A model generated the notes under the pieces. That model was not told the DNA's origin. It saw only the letters and a program-made list of their open reading frames with translations, and did not search any database. A DNA stretch of 34,103 bases from a virus, in IMG/VR virus record IMGVR_UViG_3300006810_011822, positions 1 through 34,103 of that record. One strand, given 5' to 3'. A program made the position numbers and the translations under genes. Below are positions 23,530 through 31,886 of this stretch, piece by piece. How positions within the stretch are numbered: position 1 is the stretch's first letter; each line of letters opens with the position of its first letter.

Positions 23530-26004
23530 TTACACGCAATGGACCCTAAACCGGTCCTCAAGCTCACTTAGGGTGTCTACTATGGTTATATCATAGCCCT
23601 TCTCCTCGTAGCAATTCTTGCGCTGGTTACTCTCTCGGATCATACTCCATACACCACCTCGCCCGTCTCTTCCTGCTCCTCCATCAGGTACGAATAGGAA
23701 GTCAAACAGTACACCGCATTTCTTATTCGGCCGTACTTCAACAACTCTACCGGGCTTCTGGATGGTGCTAGCGTATGGTCCACCTCCACACAGATTGAAT
23801 ACTGCGCGTACGTGGTTGAAGGTAATACCTGTGGAGTATATCTCGGTGGCCAGACATCTCTTGATATCCGCCTGCTTCATACGCTCCGTAGTTGCATCAC
23901 GCTCTTTAGCAGTCATGCGCTTTGCCATGACTATCGTACCCTGCTCGCCTACGAACTTCTTATAGTACTCAGCCTGATCCTCGTTCTTAATGAACATGAT
24001 CGACTGCCAGTCCTCGGGTAGTATCCCTGAGGAGATCTCTGATACCAACCTAGCCATGCACTCGTTCTGATGAAGAAGCGCTTTGTAGGTATTGGTATGA
24101 TCACCCCAGTTCTGTATCTCCAGTGGTACTCTCAACATGAACACGCGTAAGGGAGCAACCGCTCCTTCAGCTACTGCCTCAGGAAAAGTTCTCTCGCTTA
24201 GCACAGGACCCATCAGGCCCTTGATAACTAGTTCCCTGTTATCGTAGCGCTCCTTGAGTGTAGCACCAAAGCCCAGCTTGCGAGCCTTGTGGAAACTGTG
24301 CAGGATAGGTAGTCTGGAATTCGTGACAGCCATGTGCGGTTCATCGATCAGGATCAACCGTGTCTTACTTGGCTCACACTTATGCATGCTATCTATGCTT
24401 GCGACAGTTATATCATCCCCTTGGTATTTCACCCTAGAACCTGCACCTATCAATTTCACATCCCTACCCGGCATGTGCTCTTTCACATCCTTGTAGAGTT
24501 GCTTTACTAGATCAGTACCGGGTGCGGTAAGGATAGATGGTATTCCCGGATACGCCTTGAGCGTATTCAGCATGAGATACGTATTATGAGTTATTGTGAA
24601 GTTACCTAAAACAAATTCTTGAGTATCTCCTTCTATTTGCATACCACAATACTTATCCACACCTAAATGCTCTACCTTAAATCCAGTAGTTAATGGGTTC
24701 CCTCTTTTATGTCGGGGACTCATACTTATTTCTTCTGTGAATCTTGGAGTCTTAAATGGTATTTCGTCTATGTTTCCAGATATCTGGAATCTAAAGTATT
24801 CTCTAGGTTCTTCCCAGTCATCCAATTGTACCCATTTGGAAGTATAATTGCACCTGAATCCAAGAGACCTACAAAGATGAAGAAAAGAGTCACGTAGTCC
24901 TTCATACTTTGTAGTAAACTCTAAAGATTTACCATTGTTAACAGAACCGTCTGTATCAAGTAATCCAGCCAATAATTGCATCCTTATGTCTACGCTATTA
25001 GCTAAGTACTCTTTTGGTATAGTTCTACTATTAGCTATTACTGACTCCCAGTATCTAGAGAATTCATAATTCGATTTAATACGAATAAGATACGTGTTTT
25101 TATTTATAGTCTCAGAATAGTCCTCTGCCCAACTCTTCACATAATCCGCAACTGCTTTTTTCTTCTCAACACCTAGGGTTATATACGGACCGCTTGTGTG
25201 CCCATCACCAATAAAAGATCCAAGTATATAAGGATCAAAAGGGACATCCCGCCCCGATAGTTTATCCAACTTTGCTTGAACCTGCTTGAATATGTGTTTT
25301 TTACTTTTAGGCCATGTGAGATACTCATCTAATCTCACATGTATTTTATCTCCTTTATTTATTCCTGAGTATTGACCACTACAATTGCATTGCAATACCA
25401 ATATATGATCTTGGGTACATATCCAAGATTCTCCTTTTTTAGGTGTTATGCGGTACATTTCATCAGTACCTTGAGTTACGTTTTCAACTCGCTTAGGTAG
25501 TGAGTCAGAACCCATAACATAATCACCTATAACTATATCCTTAGCTTCCTTTCTAGTTATACCATCTCCCATAAGTATATCAGTGTTCTCATGAACACAT
25601 TTACCATATCGCGTAGGAGCTCCCACCAATCCACTGCAATCTTTTGCCAGTGCTGATGTGAGTAATTGTTTCTGGTTAAATCTGAATCCTCCCATGTTAC
25701 CCAATTTGGGTTCTGGAAAGGGCAGACGTTTATCGTGTAGCTCCACCGTATCACCAGCTGCTTCGCTGGCTTCTTTTACGTGTTGCCACAATCCTTGAAA
25801 TGTCTGGACCGCTTGGTGTCCAGCATTATCCCTCCCGACATCCTTATATAAATGCACCTTACGATAGATTGTTCTTCTTTCCCAAGGTCTAGTAGGATCG
25901 GGAGCACCAAAGCTTTTCTCTGTGTATGTCAGCGCTTCCTTTATCGCCCTCGTGAGAGGAGCTATAGTCAATGCGCCGTCATCCCAGATGAGATGTACTC
26001 TCAT
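23530..26004 (-). CDS. SF2 helicase (UvsW-like) interrupted by an intein
   Basis: Without its intein this is a 485-residue superfamily 2 helicase. The P-loop is GAPTRYGK-T (128-135, then 475), motif II is LILIDEPH, motif III is GFGATLKER, and motif VI is QKPGRVVEV. T4 UvsW (503 residues) has a similar size and role, remodelling recombination intermediates and R-loops. The resemblance is by motifs and context with SbcCD, RecA and RNase H. Residues 136-474 are an intein inserted exactly between the P-loop Lys and Thr, so the helicase is inactive until splicing. The gene overlaps the next upstream gene by ATGA. The extein is about 45-53% GC in sampled lines; the intein is about 30-37%. Confidence 0.85.
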   Translation of the reverse strand: MRVHLIWDDGALTIAPLTRAIKEALTYTEKSFGAPDPTRPWERRTIYRKVHLYKDVGRDNAGHQAVQTFQGLWQHVKEASEAAGDTVELHDKRLPFPEPKLGNMGGFRFNQKQLLTSALAKDCSGLVGAPTRYGKCVHENTDILMGDGITRKEAKDIVIGDYVMGSDSLPKRVENVTQGTDEMYRITPKKGESWICTQDHILVLQCNCSGQYSGINKGDKIHVRLDEYLTWPKSKKHIFKQVQAKLDKLSGRDVPFDPYILGSFIGDGHTSGPYITLGVEKKKAVADYVKSWAEDYSETINKNTYLIRIKSNYEFSRYWESVIANSRTIPKEYLANSVDIRMQLLAGLLDTDGSVNNGKSLEFTTKYEGLRDSFLHLCRSLGFRCNYTSKWVQLDDWEEPREYFRFQISGNIDEIPFKTPRFTEEISMSPRHKRGNPLTTGFKVEHLGVDKYCGMQIEGDTQEFVLGNFTITHNTYLMLNTLKAYPGIPSILTAPGTDLVKQLYKDVKEHMPGRDVKLIGAGSRVKYQGDDITVASIDSMHKCEPSKTRLILIDEPHMAVTNSRLPILHSFHKARKLGFGATLKERYDNRELVIKGLMGPVLSERTFPEAVAEGAVAPLRVFMLRVPLEIQNWGDHTNTYKALLHQNECMARLVSEISSGILPEDWQSIMFIKNEDQAEYYKKFVGEQGTIVMAKRMTAKERDATTERMKQADIKRCLATEIYSTGITFNHVRAVFNLCGGGPYASTIQKPGRVVEVRPNKKCGVLFDFLFVPDGGAGRDGRGGVWSMIRESNQRKNCYEEKGYDITIVDTLSELEDRFRVHCV
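24583..25599 (-). mobile_element. LAGLIDADG intein in the helicase P-loop
   Basis: This is a 339-residue intein. The N-terminal block is CVHENTDILMGDG (Cys1 nucleophile), block B has TQDH (198-201 of the precursor), and the C-terminal block ends VLGNFTITHN with the final His-Asn and Thr as the +1 residue. Between these, ILGSFIGDG and LAGLLDTDG are the two LAGLIDADG endonuclease motifs, so homing activity is plausible. All splice-site residues are present, so it should splice. Its lower GC than the flanking extein points to separate acquisition. Confidence 0.9.
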
Positions 26005-26483
26005 ATTTCATTGAGATGGATTATATCAAATCGTCCGTAGCCAAAATGACCACCCCACGGACTGAGGCCCAGCATTGAGCCTACAAATGAAAAGATCTGC
26101 TCCAACTCTTTTAGTGTTGGGGGTTTACCGTGCGAGGTTGAATTCGGGAGGGGCTGTGTTACCAACACCTGCATGGTGAGCACCGTCCCTTCCCGTATAG
26201 CTTCGAAAAACTCCTCTTGTTGTTTCTTACGATGTGTATACCTGCGTCTGTAACTAATCAGACACGGTGACTTCAAGCCCTCTTCCATACGTATCGTCTT
26301 GATATCTATATGGTGCAGGTGAAGGGCTTCGCATGCTTCTTGTAGGGTCCATTGTAGTCTGGGTAAATCAAAGGCAAGAATATCCTCCGTATGTCCCCTT
26401 TGGAACTTACGGATTTTATCTTGGCCTCTACGGATATCCCCAAGCCACGCTTTCGTGACCCGCAATTTTAACTCATACAACAT
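26001..26483 (-). CDS. Unknown 160-residue protein before the SF2 helicase
   Basis: This is a basic N-terminal and mid region (YRRRYTHRKKQQEEFFEA) followed by a beta-rich C-terminus. The end, MLGLSPWGGHFGYGRFDIIH, has a G-x-SP-G-x-x-FGYGRF pattern that I associate loosely with uncharacterised phage replication-region proteins; I cannot name a family. Its stop overlaps the helicase ATG as ATGA. It starts 15 bp after the upstream gene, without a clear Shine-Dalgarno. Confidence 0.7.
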   Translation of the reverse strand: MLYELKLRVTKAWLGDIRRGQDKIRKFQRGHTEDILAFDLPRLQWTLQEACEALHLHHIDIKTIRMEEGLKSPCLISYRRRYTHRKKQQEEFFEAIREGTVLTMQVLVTQPLPNSTSHGKPPTLKELEQIFSFVGSMLGLSPWGGHFGYGRFDIIHLNEI

Positions 26484-26498
26484 TCTACCAGATCTTAA

Positions 26499-27131
26499 TT
26501 AAGATCTGTTAGGTTGTCCATTGTTATTTCTTTTTTTACCCTGCGGTTTACCCTGCGATTGTTTCTTCTTAGGCTGCTTTTTCTTAGGAGGGTTCAGCCG
26601 CCTATCCATTACAGGATACTCTTTCGGATTACGATTGTATGCTGGTCTGGATGGAGGTGTCTTAGACCGAGGTATATTCCTTTGCAAATTCTGACCACGC
26701 ATCGTCTTGAGGTGCTTAGCAAGCCTGTTCCGATCTCGGGTAAGACCCATACCAGTTACCTTAGCTCCAAACAGCTCACGCATCATTGTGAACGGATTCT
26801 GATAAGGATTAGCTCCTCCACCGGGTTCCTTGCCGGGACCGACATTACGTACTCCGCGTTGAAAAACATCCTTCATAGGCGTCGTGCCTCTTGAAGTAAG
26901 ACTCTCATATCTTCCCCTCCAAAAAGGTTCAAGTACGCTCTTCGTGTCTCGAGTTTTTTGCGTCAGCTTCTCCAGTTTCTTGGTGGGGTCTCTCCTAAAG
27001 AGTGCTCCACGTTGGAAAAACCCTCCACCAATACCTTGGCGTCTGAGGTGATTTAAAAATTTCAGTGTCTGATCTCCTGCTGCCGCCTCTTTGATAAAGT
27101 TGGCCACAAGTAGCTGTTCCCGGTAAGTCAT
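26499..27131 (-). CDS. Basic protein with T4-like head-targeting N-terminus
   Basis: This 210-residue, strongly basic protein ends in a Lys/Gln/Pro/Asn-rich tail (about 175-210), likely disordered and nucleic-acid-binding. The N-terminus MTYREQLLVANFIKEAAAG contains I-K-E-A. That fits the (Leu/Ile)-x-Glu cleavage rule of the T4 prohead protease and resembles the T4 capsid-targeting start MKTYQEFIAEA in length and pattern (inference). It sits between the SbcC gene (4-bp gap) and helicase genes, an odd place for a structural gene. It could be an internal head protein delivered with the DNA. The alternative is a plain DNA-binding accessory of the recombination operon. Confidence 0.65.
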   Translation of the reverse strand: MTYREQLLVANFIKEAAAGDQTLKFLNHLRRQGIGGGFFQRGALFRRDPTKKLEKLTQKTRDTKSVLEPFWRGRYESLTSRGTTPMKDVFQRGVRNVGPGKEPGGGANPYQNPFTMMRELFGAKVTGMGLTRDRNRLAKHLKTMRGQNLQRNIPRSKTPPSRPAYNRNPKEYPVMDRRLNPPKKKQPKKKQSQGKPQGKKRNNNGQPNRS

Positions 27132-27135
27132 ATAC

Positions 27136-29685
27136 TTATCTTAAGTTAATAGTTTCTTGAAATGAACTTTGCAATTCTGGTTTATGGTCACATACGATAA
27201 TCTGTGCTTCGGTATGCTGCAACTGTTCTCCTAGGGTGGAAAACAATTCTTTCATAGCCTCTACACCGTCATCATCTATGTGTGTGCTGGGCTCATCCAG
27301 CACCAGAAAAGCGATATCCGGTATCACCAGCTGCTGTATGGCTAACAAGTAAGCTATGCTCACGCGTACCTTCTGGCCCCCTGACAGCTTGGTCTGGGGC
27401 ATCCACCCACTCTCCTCATCCGTCAGTTTCATGAACTGTATGGTAACCGGGGAATCAGGGTTGGGCTCTATCACGAAGTCCGCACCTAGGGTATTCAGGT
27501 TATCCTGCGCGATAGGGGTAAGGTTCTCAAACACGTATTGTAAGTACGCCTGTGGGATTCCTTTCTTGTTGAATGCCTCCTTCAGATTCTTCAGATCTGA
27601 AACTACTCGTTGTCTCAATTTATCCTGCTCGATGTGTTGTTCGATCTCATCCAATCTTTTCTGCACTCCATCGGCCTGTTTCTCAGCTTGATCCACTTGT
27701 CCTTGTAGGCTGTTATACTCAGTCGCATTCTCTTTTAATTCCCTCTCTATCTGGTCGTAATTACTGCTGTGCTTATCAATGACTTTCAAGGTAGTCTCGG
27801 GTAGACCCATAGCATGCACCTGAATAGCCTCCTTCATCGATTGCTGATATTGCTGATGCACCTGCAGCTCTGTCTCGCTGGTCTCTATGGACTGCGCTGT
27901 AGCTTTGACCAAATCTATGATCTTATCGTCAGAGTTCTTCAGCCTGATCTCCTGCCTCTTCTCGAGCGCATACTGCAATTCATTATTCTTGAATTCCCAT
28001 GTGGCATCGCTCCACTGAGCCATGGCCTCTGCATCCTCTTCAGTGATGGGACCTAGCCCTAACTCCAAGGATTGTATCTCACGAGCTAAACTAGCCTTCT
28101 GCAGGTGGGCTTCATCTGCGCTCTTTCCTGCCTGTTGCAAGCTCTCTATCGTTGCTTCCAAATCTCCTATACTGTGTACGGGAATGTTCCTGAGCTCCTT
28201 ACTCAACTGAATGATATTCTCCTGCTCCAGTTTAATACTCTGCTGTAAACCTTCTATCCGGGTATTAGTGGAGTTGCTCTTGCCGATCAAAACATTCTTA
28301 GCGGAGGTGGCTGAGAAGGACTTCTCCTTCAGTTCCCTTGCTTCCGCCTTGGCCTGCTTCATCTGGATTATCCAGTCCGTAGGATCTTGATGTGCACTCT
28401 GCCCACATAGCGGACAATTTCCATCTTCACTATTCCCGGAGTTTATAAGGCTCTCTAGAGCTAGCTCCTTACCATGCACCAACATGTATGCTGCCTGAGC
28501 TTCATCTGCTGCGAGTTGTGCCTTTTTTATTTCCTCGTCTGCTGGTGGAGGTGGTATCTCTTCCAGCTCCTTTTGCAAGGATTCCAATCTAGCTGCATAC
28601 ACGCCTGAGATGTCGTCTGTTAATTGCTGCCTGTGCTGTTGTATCCTGAGGTCTTCTCGTAGTGCATCTATCTCGCCACTATGATCTGCTGTTCCTTCTA
28701 GGTACTCATCTAACTCTGCTATCTTCTCCAGTAACTTCTCCCTGTGCTCGTCGCACTCTTCCTTTGCTTGCTTCCTTGCTTTTATCCTACCTAGGTCAGT
28801 CACTTCTCTGGACAATGTGTCGATGTCAGTCTCCAACTGTTGAACTGCTTCCAGCGCTGTGTTGATTGTCGCGTGCTCTATTCCCAGTACTGTCCCTATC
28901 TCGGTGACAGTCATGTTTACTTCTTGCTCCGCTACTTCTATCTGGTGCTTTAATTCTTTCTTCCTATTCTGTGATACTTGGAAATCCTCCACTGCCTCTC
29001 GGTACTTAGCGAATAATACTTGGTCTTCATTCCAATCATGCTCTGCCTGTAGCTTGGTCTCCAGCTCACCTAAGTTCTCTTCGGCTTCAGTGTGCTGTCC
29101 CTTCAGTTCCGTGAGGAGCGTAGTATAGTCCTGCACTTGACTTAGTAGTATGCGTGACTGCTGGTCTGCAGCATCGCATACTTTATTCATGAAACCCACG
29201 AGGAGTAGCTTGGTGAATAGCTCCAGTCTTTCTCCGGGTGTACCGAATAGGAGTTTATCCAGTGAGCCCTGTGGAGGGAATATAGCATTTGCTCTAGCCT
29301 CCTTATCAGCATCGAAGATCTCCTTCAGCTTCTCTTCTATGTCAGCTACCTTGGTGATCTCCTCACCTTCCCACTTCAGGAACCGTCTAGGATTGGTACC
29401 TATCTGCCTGAAGATCTGGCCTACCTTCCCGTCCTTTATGAACTTCAGATATACCTTGGCATTCTTAGGCTTATCTACATCCGGCCCGTCCTCTAGGAAC
29501 CAGTTACGCACGTAGGTTTCATTCTTATCTGGTAATATACCCGTGAAGGCAAATTTGATTGCTTCAAGTATGGTAGACTTACCAGATCCATTTATTCCCA
29601 TCAAACCAACGACGGGAACATCCATGTCTATATCCAGTAACTTATGCAGTCCAAAGTCCTGGATTTTTAAATGTTGAATCCGCAT
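27136..29685 (-). CDS. sbcC: SbcC/Rad50-like ATPase (T4 gp46-type)
   Basis: This is the SMC-like ATPase subunit of the SbcCD/MR nuclease, which processes DNA ends and hairpins for recombination. Walker A is GINGSGKS (30-37), a long coiled coil follows, the zinc hook is CPLCG (424-428) in the centre, and a second coil leads to the ABC signature KLSGGQKVRVS. Walker B with the D-loop is FLVLDEPSTHID. Its length of 849 lies between T4 gp46 (560) and E. coli SbcC (1048). The start is inside the end of the sbcD gene (44-bp overlap), with a purine-rich AGAAGAG just before it. Confidence 0.93.
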   Translation of the reverse strand: MRIQHLKIQDFGLHKLLDIDMDVPVVGLMGINGSGKSTILEAIKFAFTGILPDKNETYVRNWFLEDGPDVDKPKNAKVYLKFIKDGKVGQIFRQIGTNPRRFLKWEGEEITKVADIEEKLKEIFDADKEARANAIFPPQGSLDKLLFGTPGERLELFTKLLLVGFMNKVCDAADQQSRILLSQVQDYTTLLTELKGQHTEAEENLGELETKLQAEHDWNEDQVLFAKYREAVEDFQVSQNRKKELKHQIEVAEQEVNMTVTEIGTVLGIEHATINTALEAVQQLETDIDTLSREVTDLGRIKARKQAKEECDEHREKLLEKIAELDEYLEGTADHSGEIDALREDLRIQQHRQQLTDDISGVYAARLESLQKELEEIPPPPADEEIKKAQLAADEAQAAYMLVHGKELALESLINSGNSEDGNCPLCGQSAHQDPTDWIIQMKQAKAEARELKEKSFSATSAKNVLIGKSNSTNTRIEGLQQSIKLEQENIIQLSKELRNIPVHSIGDLEATIESLQQAGKSADEAHLQKASLAREIQSLELGLGPITEEDAEAMAQWSDATWEFKNNELQYALEKRQEIRLKNSDDKIIDLVKATAQSIETSETELQVHQQYQQSMKEAIQVHAMGLPETTLKVIDKHSSNYDQIERELKENATEYNSLQGQVDQAEKQADGVQKRLDEIEQHIEQDKLRQRVVSDLKNLKEAFNKKGIPQAYLQYVFENLTPIAQDNLNTLGADFVIEPNPDSPVTIQFMKLTDEESGWMPQTKLSGGQKVRVSIAYLLAIQQLVIPDIAFLVLDEPSTHIDDDGVEAMKELFSTLGEQLQHTEAQIIVCDHKPELQSSFQETINLR

Positions 29686-30805
29686 TCTCTTCTTTCATTT
29701 CTTCCATTACGTAGTCTGTTACCACACGCCTGTGATCCTGTTCTGGATCACATAATGTCAGGGCTACAGAATACAACTTAGTATTGGCAGGGATGTAGTC
29801 CGCTACGAAGTCCTGTGGTTTCTTCAACCGCAAGAGCTCCTCGTTCTCTCCTCCCACTCCCAATATATGCGCCGCATTTATATCTGCGAACGCTGCACAT
29901 CTCAGTAGAGCTTTACTACCTACCAAGACAGTCCTGAACATAGCAGGGATAGAGTGCATTCGACGATCATACTTGATCAATACTATAGGGTCTTGGTCTA
30001 CGTATGACTTCAGGTCCGCGAGGGCAATCTCTGCCTCCTCTTCGCTGTGTATGCGATAAACCAACGACATACGTGTGGGTATCGATATGTGCTTCAGACT
30101 ATCCACATTGGTGATAACCTTCTTCTCTATCTCCAGCATAGTCACAGACTTCTCCGTGGATTCCACACGCGAGCATAACTCTATGGAGTCCGGATAGCCT
30201 ATGAGACACTCATCCACTATTTTATACTTGCAGGTGTGAATGTCTCCCAGCAGGATAGCTTTGTACTTATCTGTGGGGTAGTCTGCGATAGACAGCGCAT
30301 CCTTATCTGCAGGGAACGCACAGAACTCTTTTACAAGCTCATGCGATAGCAGTATGTCAGCATCTGGCCATCCCACTTGGCGGAACGCTCTCGCTCCTAC
30401 ACTCGGTAGCCCATACACAGTCATCCCTGTGTCCCCTATGGGTAGCGTCTTGTTATCGGCATTGATAATACCGCTAGTCTTCTTACTAGAATCCTGCCTT
30501 GTCTCTTCATCCAATATAGATATCCAACTTGGCCGAGCTAAATCATGATTACCACTGATCACAAACATTGGTATGCCTGCAGATCTCAGTCGCTTATCGA
30601 TCTCGGTAAGATCCTGTATATTCCGGGAACTGGGTCGTCGGTTGTTCAGAATGTCTCCACTGTTGAAGATAGCTTTCACACCGTAGCCCATGCATACGTC
30701 AATTACGGTGAAAGCGGCATTCGTGAAATCATCTCCCCTATTAGGTGAGGCAAACTGGCTGTCCCGTAGATGCCAGTCTGCTGTGTGAGCATATAAGTCT
30801 CCCAT
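29642..30805 (-). CDS. sbcD: SbcD/Mre11-like nuclease (T4 gp47-type)
   Basis: This is the metallophosphoesterase nuclease partner of SbcC. Metal-binding motifs are TADWHL (D10, H12), NSGDIL (D51), SGNHD (N86, H87), then LLSHEL and LGDIHTC. By family it is a Mn-dependent dsDNA exonuclease and endonuclease that trims ends for RecA-type recombination. Length is 387 (T4 gp47 339, E. coli SbcD 400). The ATG overlaps the RNase H-like stop as TAATG, and the 3' end overlaps sbcC, so the complex is probably translated as a coupled pair. Confidence 0.93.
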   Translation of the reverse strand: MGDLYAHTADWHLRDSQFASPNRGDDFTNAAFTVIDVCMGYGVKAIFNSGDILNNRRPSSRNIQDLTEIDKRLRSAGIPMFVISGNHDLARPSWISILDEETRQDSSKKTSGIINADNKTLPIGDTGMTVYGLPSVGARAFRQVGWPDADILLSHELVKEFCAFPADKDALSIADYPTDKYKAILLGDIHTCKYKIVDECLIGYPDSIELCSRVESTEKSVTMLEIEKKVITNVDSLKHISIPTRMSLVYRIHSEEEAEIALADLKSYVDQDPIVLIKYDRRMHSIPAMFRTVLVGSKALLRCAAFADINAAHILGVGGENEELLRLKKPQDFVADYIPANTKLYSVALTLCDPEQDHRRVVTDYVMEEMKEENADSTFKNPGLWTA

Positions 30806-31368
30806 TAATTGTCTATTTTCAGTATTTCAAAATATTCTTTTACGATGAGCCTAGACTCGCTTGCTAGCTTGTCCACGTAGGCGTGCTCCTCGGTACTATT
30901 TCTCTCAATACAGAAGGGAGAGATATCAAATATCTGCTCGTAAAACTCAAACCTAGCCCACAGGTCTCCTGATGTTTTCCTCTTGTAAATCGTTTCTCCG
31001 TTTTCGTCTCTCCAGATCGCTAGTGCTAATGACTCTCGATCGGTGTACCAACACACGGAGGGTTTAACTGGCAGTTCCATCAGCTCCTTTACTTTGGAGA
31101 CCTTGGACCACCCCATACTCTCAACAATGCTCTGTAGCCCTGAGAGTAACGCTTCGAATTCAGCTCGATCTGTGGTTACGTGGGAATAGGAGATAAGCCG
31201 GGTCTCTCGTAGACCGTACTTTTTGCTCACCATTAAACTGGAAGCACCTCCATATCCGTCTGTGTAACCAGAGCCGTCTGTGTAAATTATGAAATCATGA
31301 GCCTTTTCATTCGGGCAGGACGCTCGAATCTGGCTGTGAATCTTCTCTAGCATCTTCTTCTGTCGCAT
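30805..31368 (-). CDS. RNase H-fold ribonuclease
   Basis: All four acidic positions of RNase HI can be placed: IYTDGSG (D31), DRAEFEALLSGL (E70 or E72), WYTDRESLALAI (D110) and HAYVDKLASE (D166). The expected role is removal of RNA primers or R-loops during phage replication, fitting its place next to SbcCD and the UvsW-like helicase. At 187 residues it is slightly longer than E. coli RNase HI (155), with insertions around 85-105 and 125-145. The start overlaps the preceding gene by 62 bp; a second ATG (MLEKIHSQ) five codons in is possible. Confidence 0.82.
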   Translation of the reverse strand: MRQKKMLEKIHSQIRASCPNEKAHDFIIYTDGSGYTDGYGGASSLMVSKKYGLRETRLISYSHVTTDRAEFEALLSGLQSIVESMGWSKVSKVKELMELPVKPSVCWYTDRESLALAIWRDENGETIYKRKTSGDLWARFEFYEQIFDISPFCIERNSTEEHAYVDKLASESRLIVKEYFEILKIDN

Positions 31369-31750
31369 TCTCCAGCAGGAGCCCAGTTGAAGGCTCGCCG
31401 TCTAACATACTCCCGTGTGGGGGAGGTGGCAGCTGGTTTATTACATTCTCTTGTATGTGTGAATTAAACCTCTGCAACAATGGCTGCAGCAGGCTATTCT
31501 GGATTACATCTTGAAATTGCTTGGGGATCACGGGCTTGCTCTCTTCCCGCATAGCATGGGGGAATGAGTTCTGTCCTTTGATCTGAAATACCTCACCATC
31601 CTTATCAAGGAGGCGTAAATCAAAGCATAGGGACAAATCGTGTTCTTCTAGAAACGCTAATTGCGCTTCAAGCATCTCAGGGGTCAAAACGGCCGGTGAG
31701 ATCGTCGGCGCTGACTGTTCTTCCTTCTTCGAACTCTTCTTCGTTGTCAT
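31307..31750 (-). CDS. Unknown 147-residue protein
   Basis: No known domain is recognised. It has a Lys/Ser-rich start (MTTKKSSKKEEQ), a central alpha/beta part (LCFDLRLLDKDGEVFQIKG), and a helical region leading to a Pro-rich and then acidic C-terminus. Using the first ATG it overlaps the upstream small gene by 74 bp in a different frame. An internal ATG (MLEAQLAFLEEH, residue 26) lies 1 nt after that gene's stop and is a serious alternative start. Its 3' end also overlaps the RNase H-like gene. Confidence 0.6.
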   Translation of the reverse strand: MTTKKSSKKEEQSAPTISPAVLTPEMLEAQLAFLEEHDLSLCFDLRLLDKDGEVFQIKGQNSFPHAMREESKPVIPKQFQDVIQNSLLQPLLQRFNSHIQENVINQLPPPPHGSMLDGEPSTGLLLENATEEDAREDSQPDSSVLPE

Positions 31751-31880
31751 CTTCAGTAGTTTGACTATCTCCCATACCTATCATATCTTTGAACCACTTA
31801 ACATGTCTTAAACGAGGTGGTCGAAATTGATTGGGACTGCGAGTATCAAGGTACTTCGCGGGTGAATGGGAGTCTGCCAT
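31677..31880 (-). CDS. Small unknown acidic protein, first gene of the minus-strand string
   Basis: This 67-residue protein begins MADSHSPAKYLDTRSP, with a basic middle (RPPRLRHVKWFKD) and an acidic end (TEDDNEEEFEEG). Longer forms would start inside the terminase gene and are not favoured. The leader reads ACATAATAAT directly before the ATG, as at the SSB-like gene. Its start lies about 6 bp from the divergent terminase start, so both promoters must lie within the other gene or be leaderless. It is unknown and only moderately supported as a gene. Confidence 0.5.
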   Translation of the reverse strand: MADSHSPAKYLDTRSPNQFRPPRLRHVKWFKDMIGMGDSQTTEDDNEEEFEEGRTVSADDLTGRFDP

Positions 31881-31886
31881 ATTATT

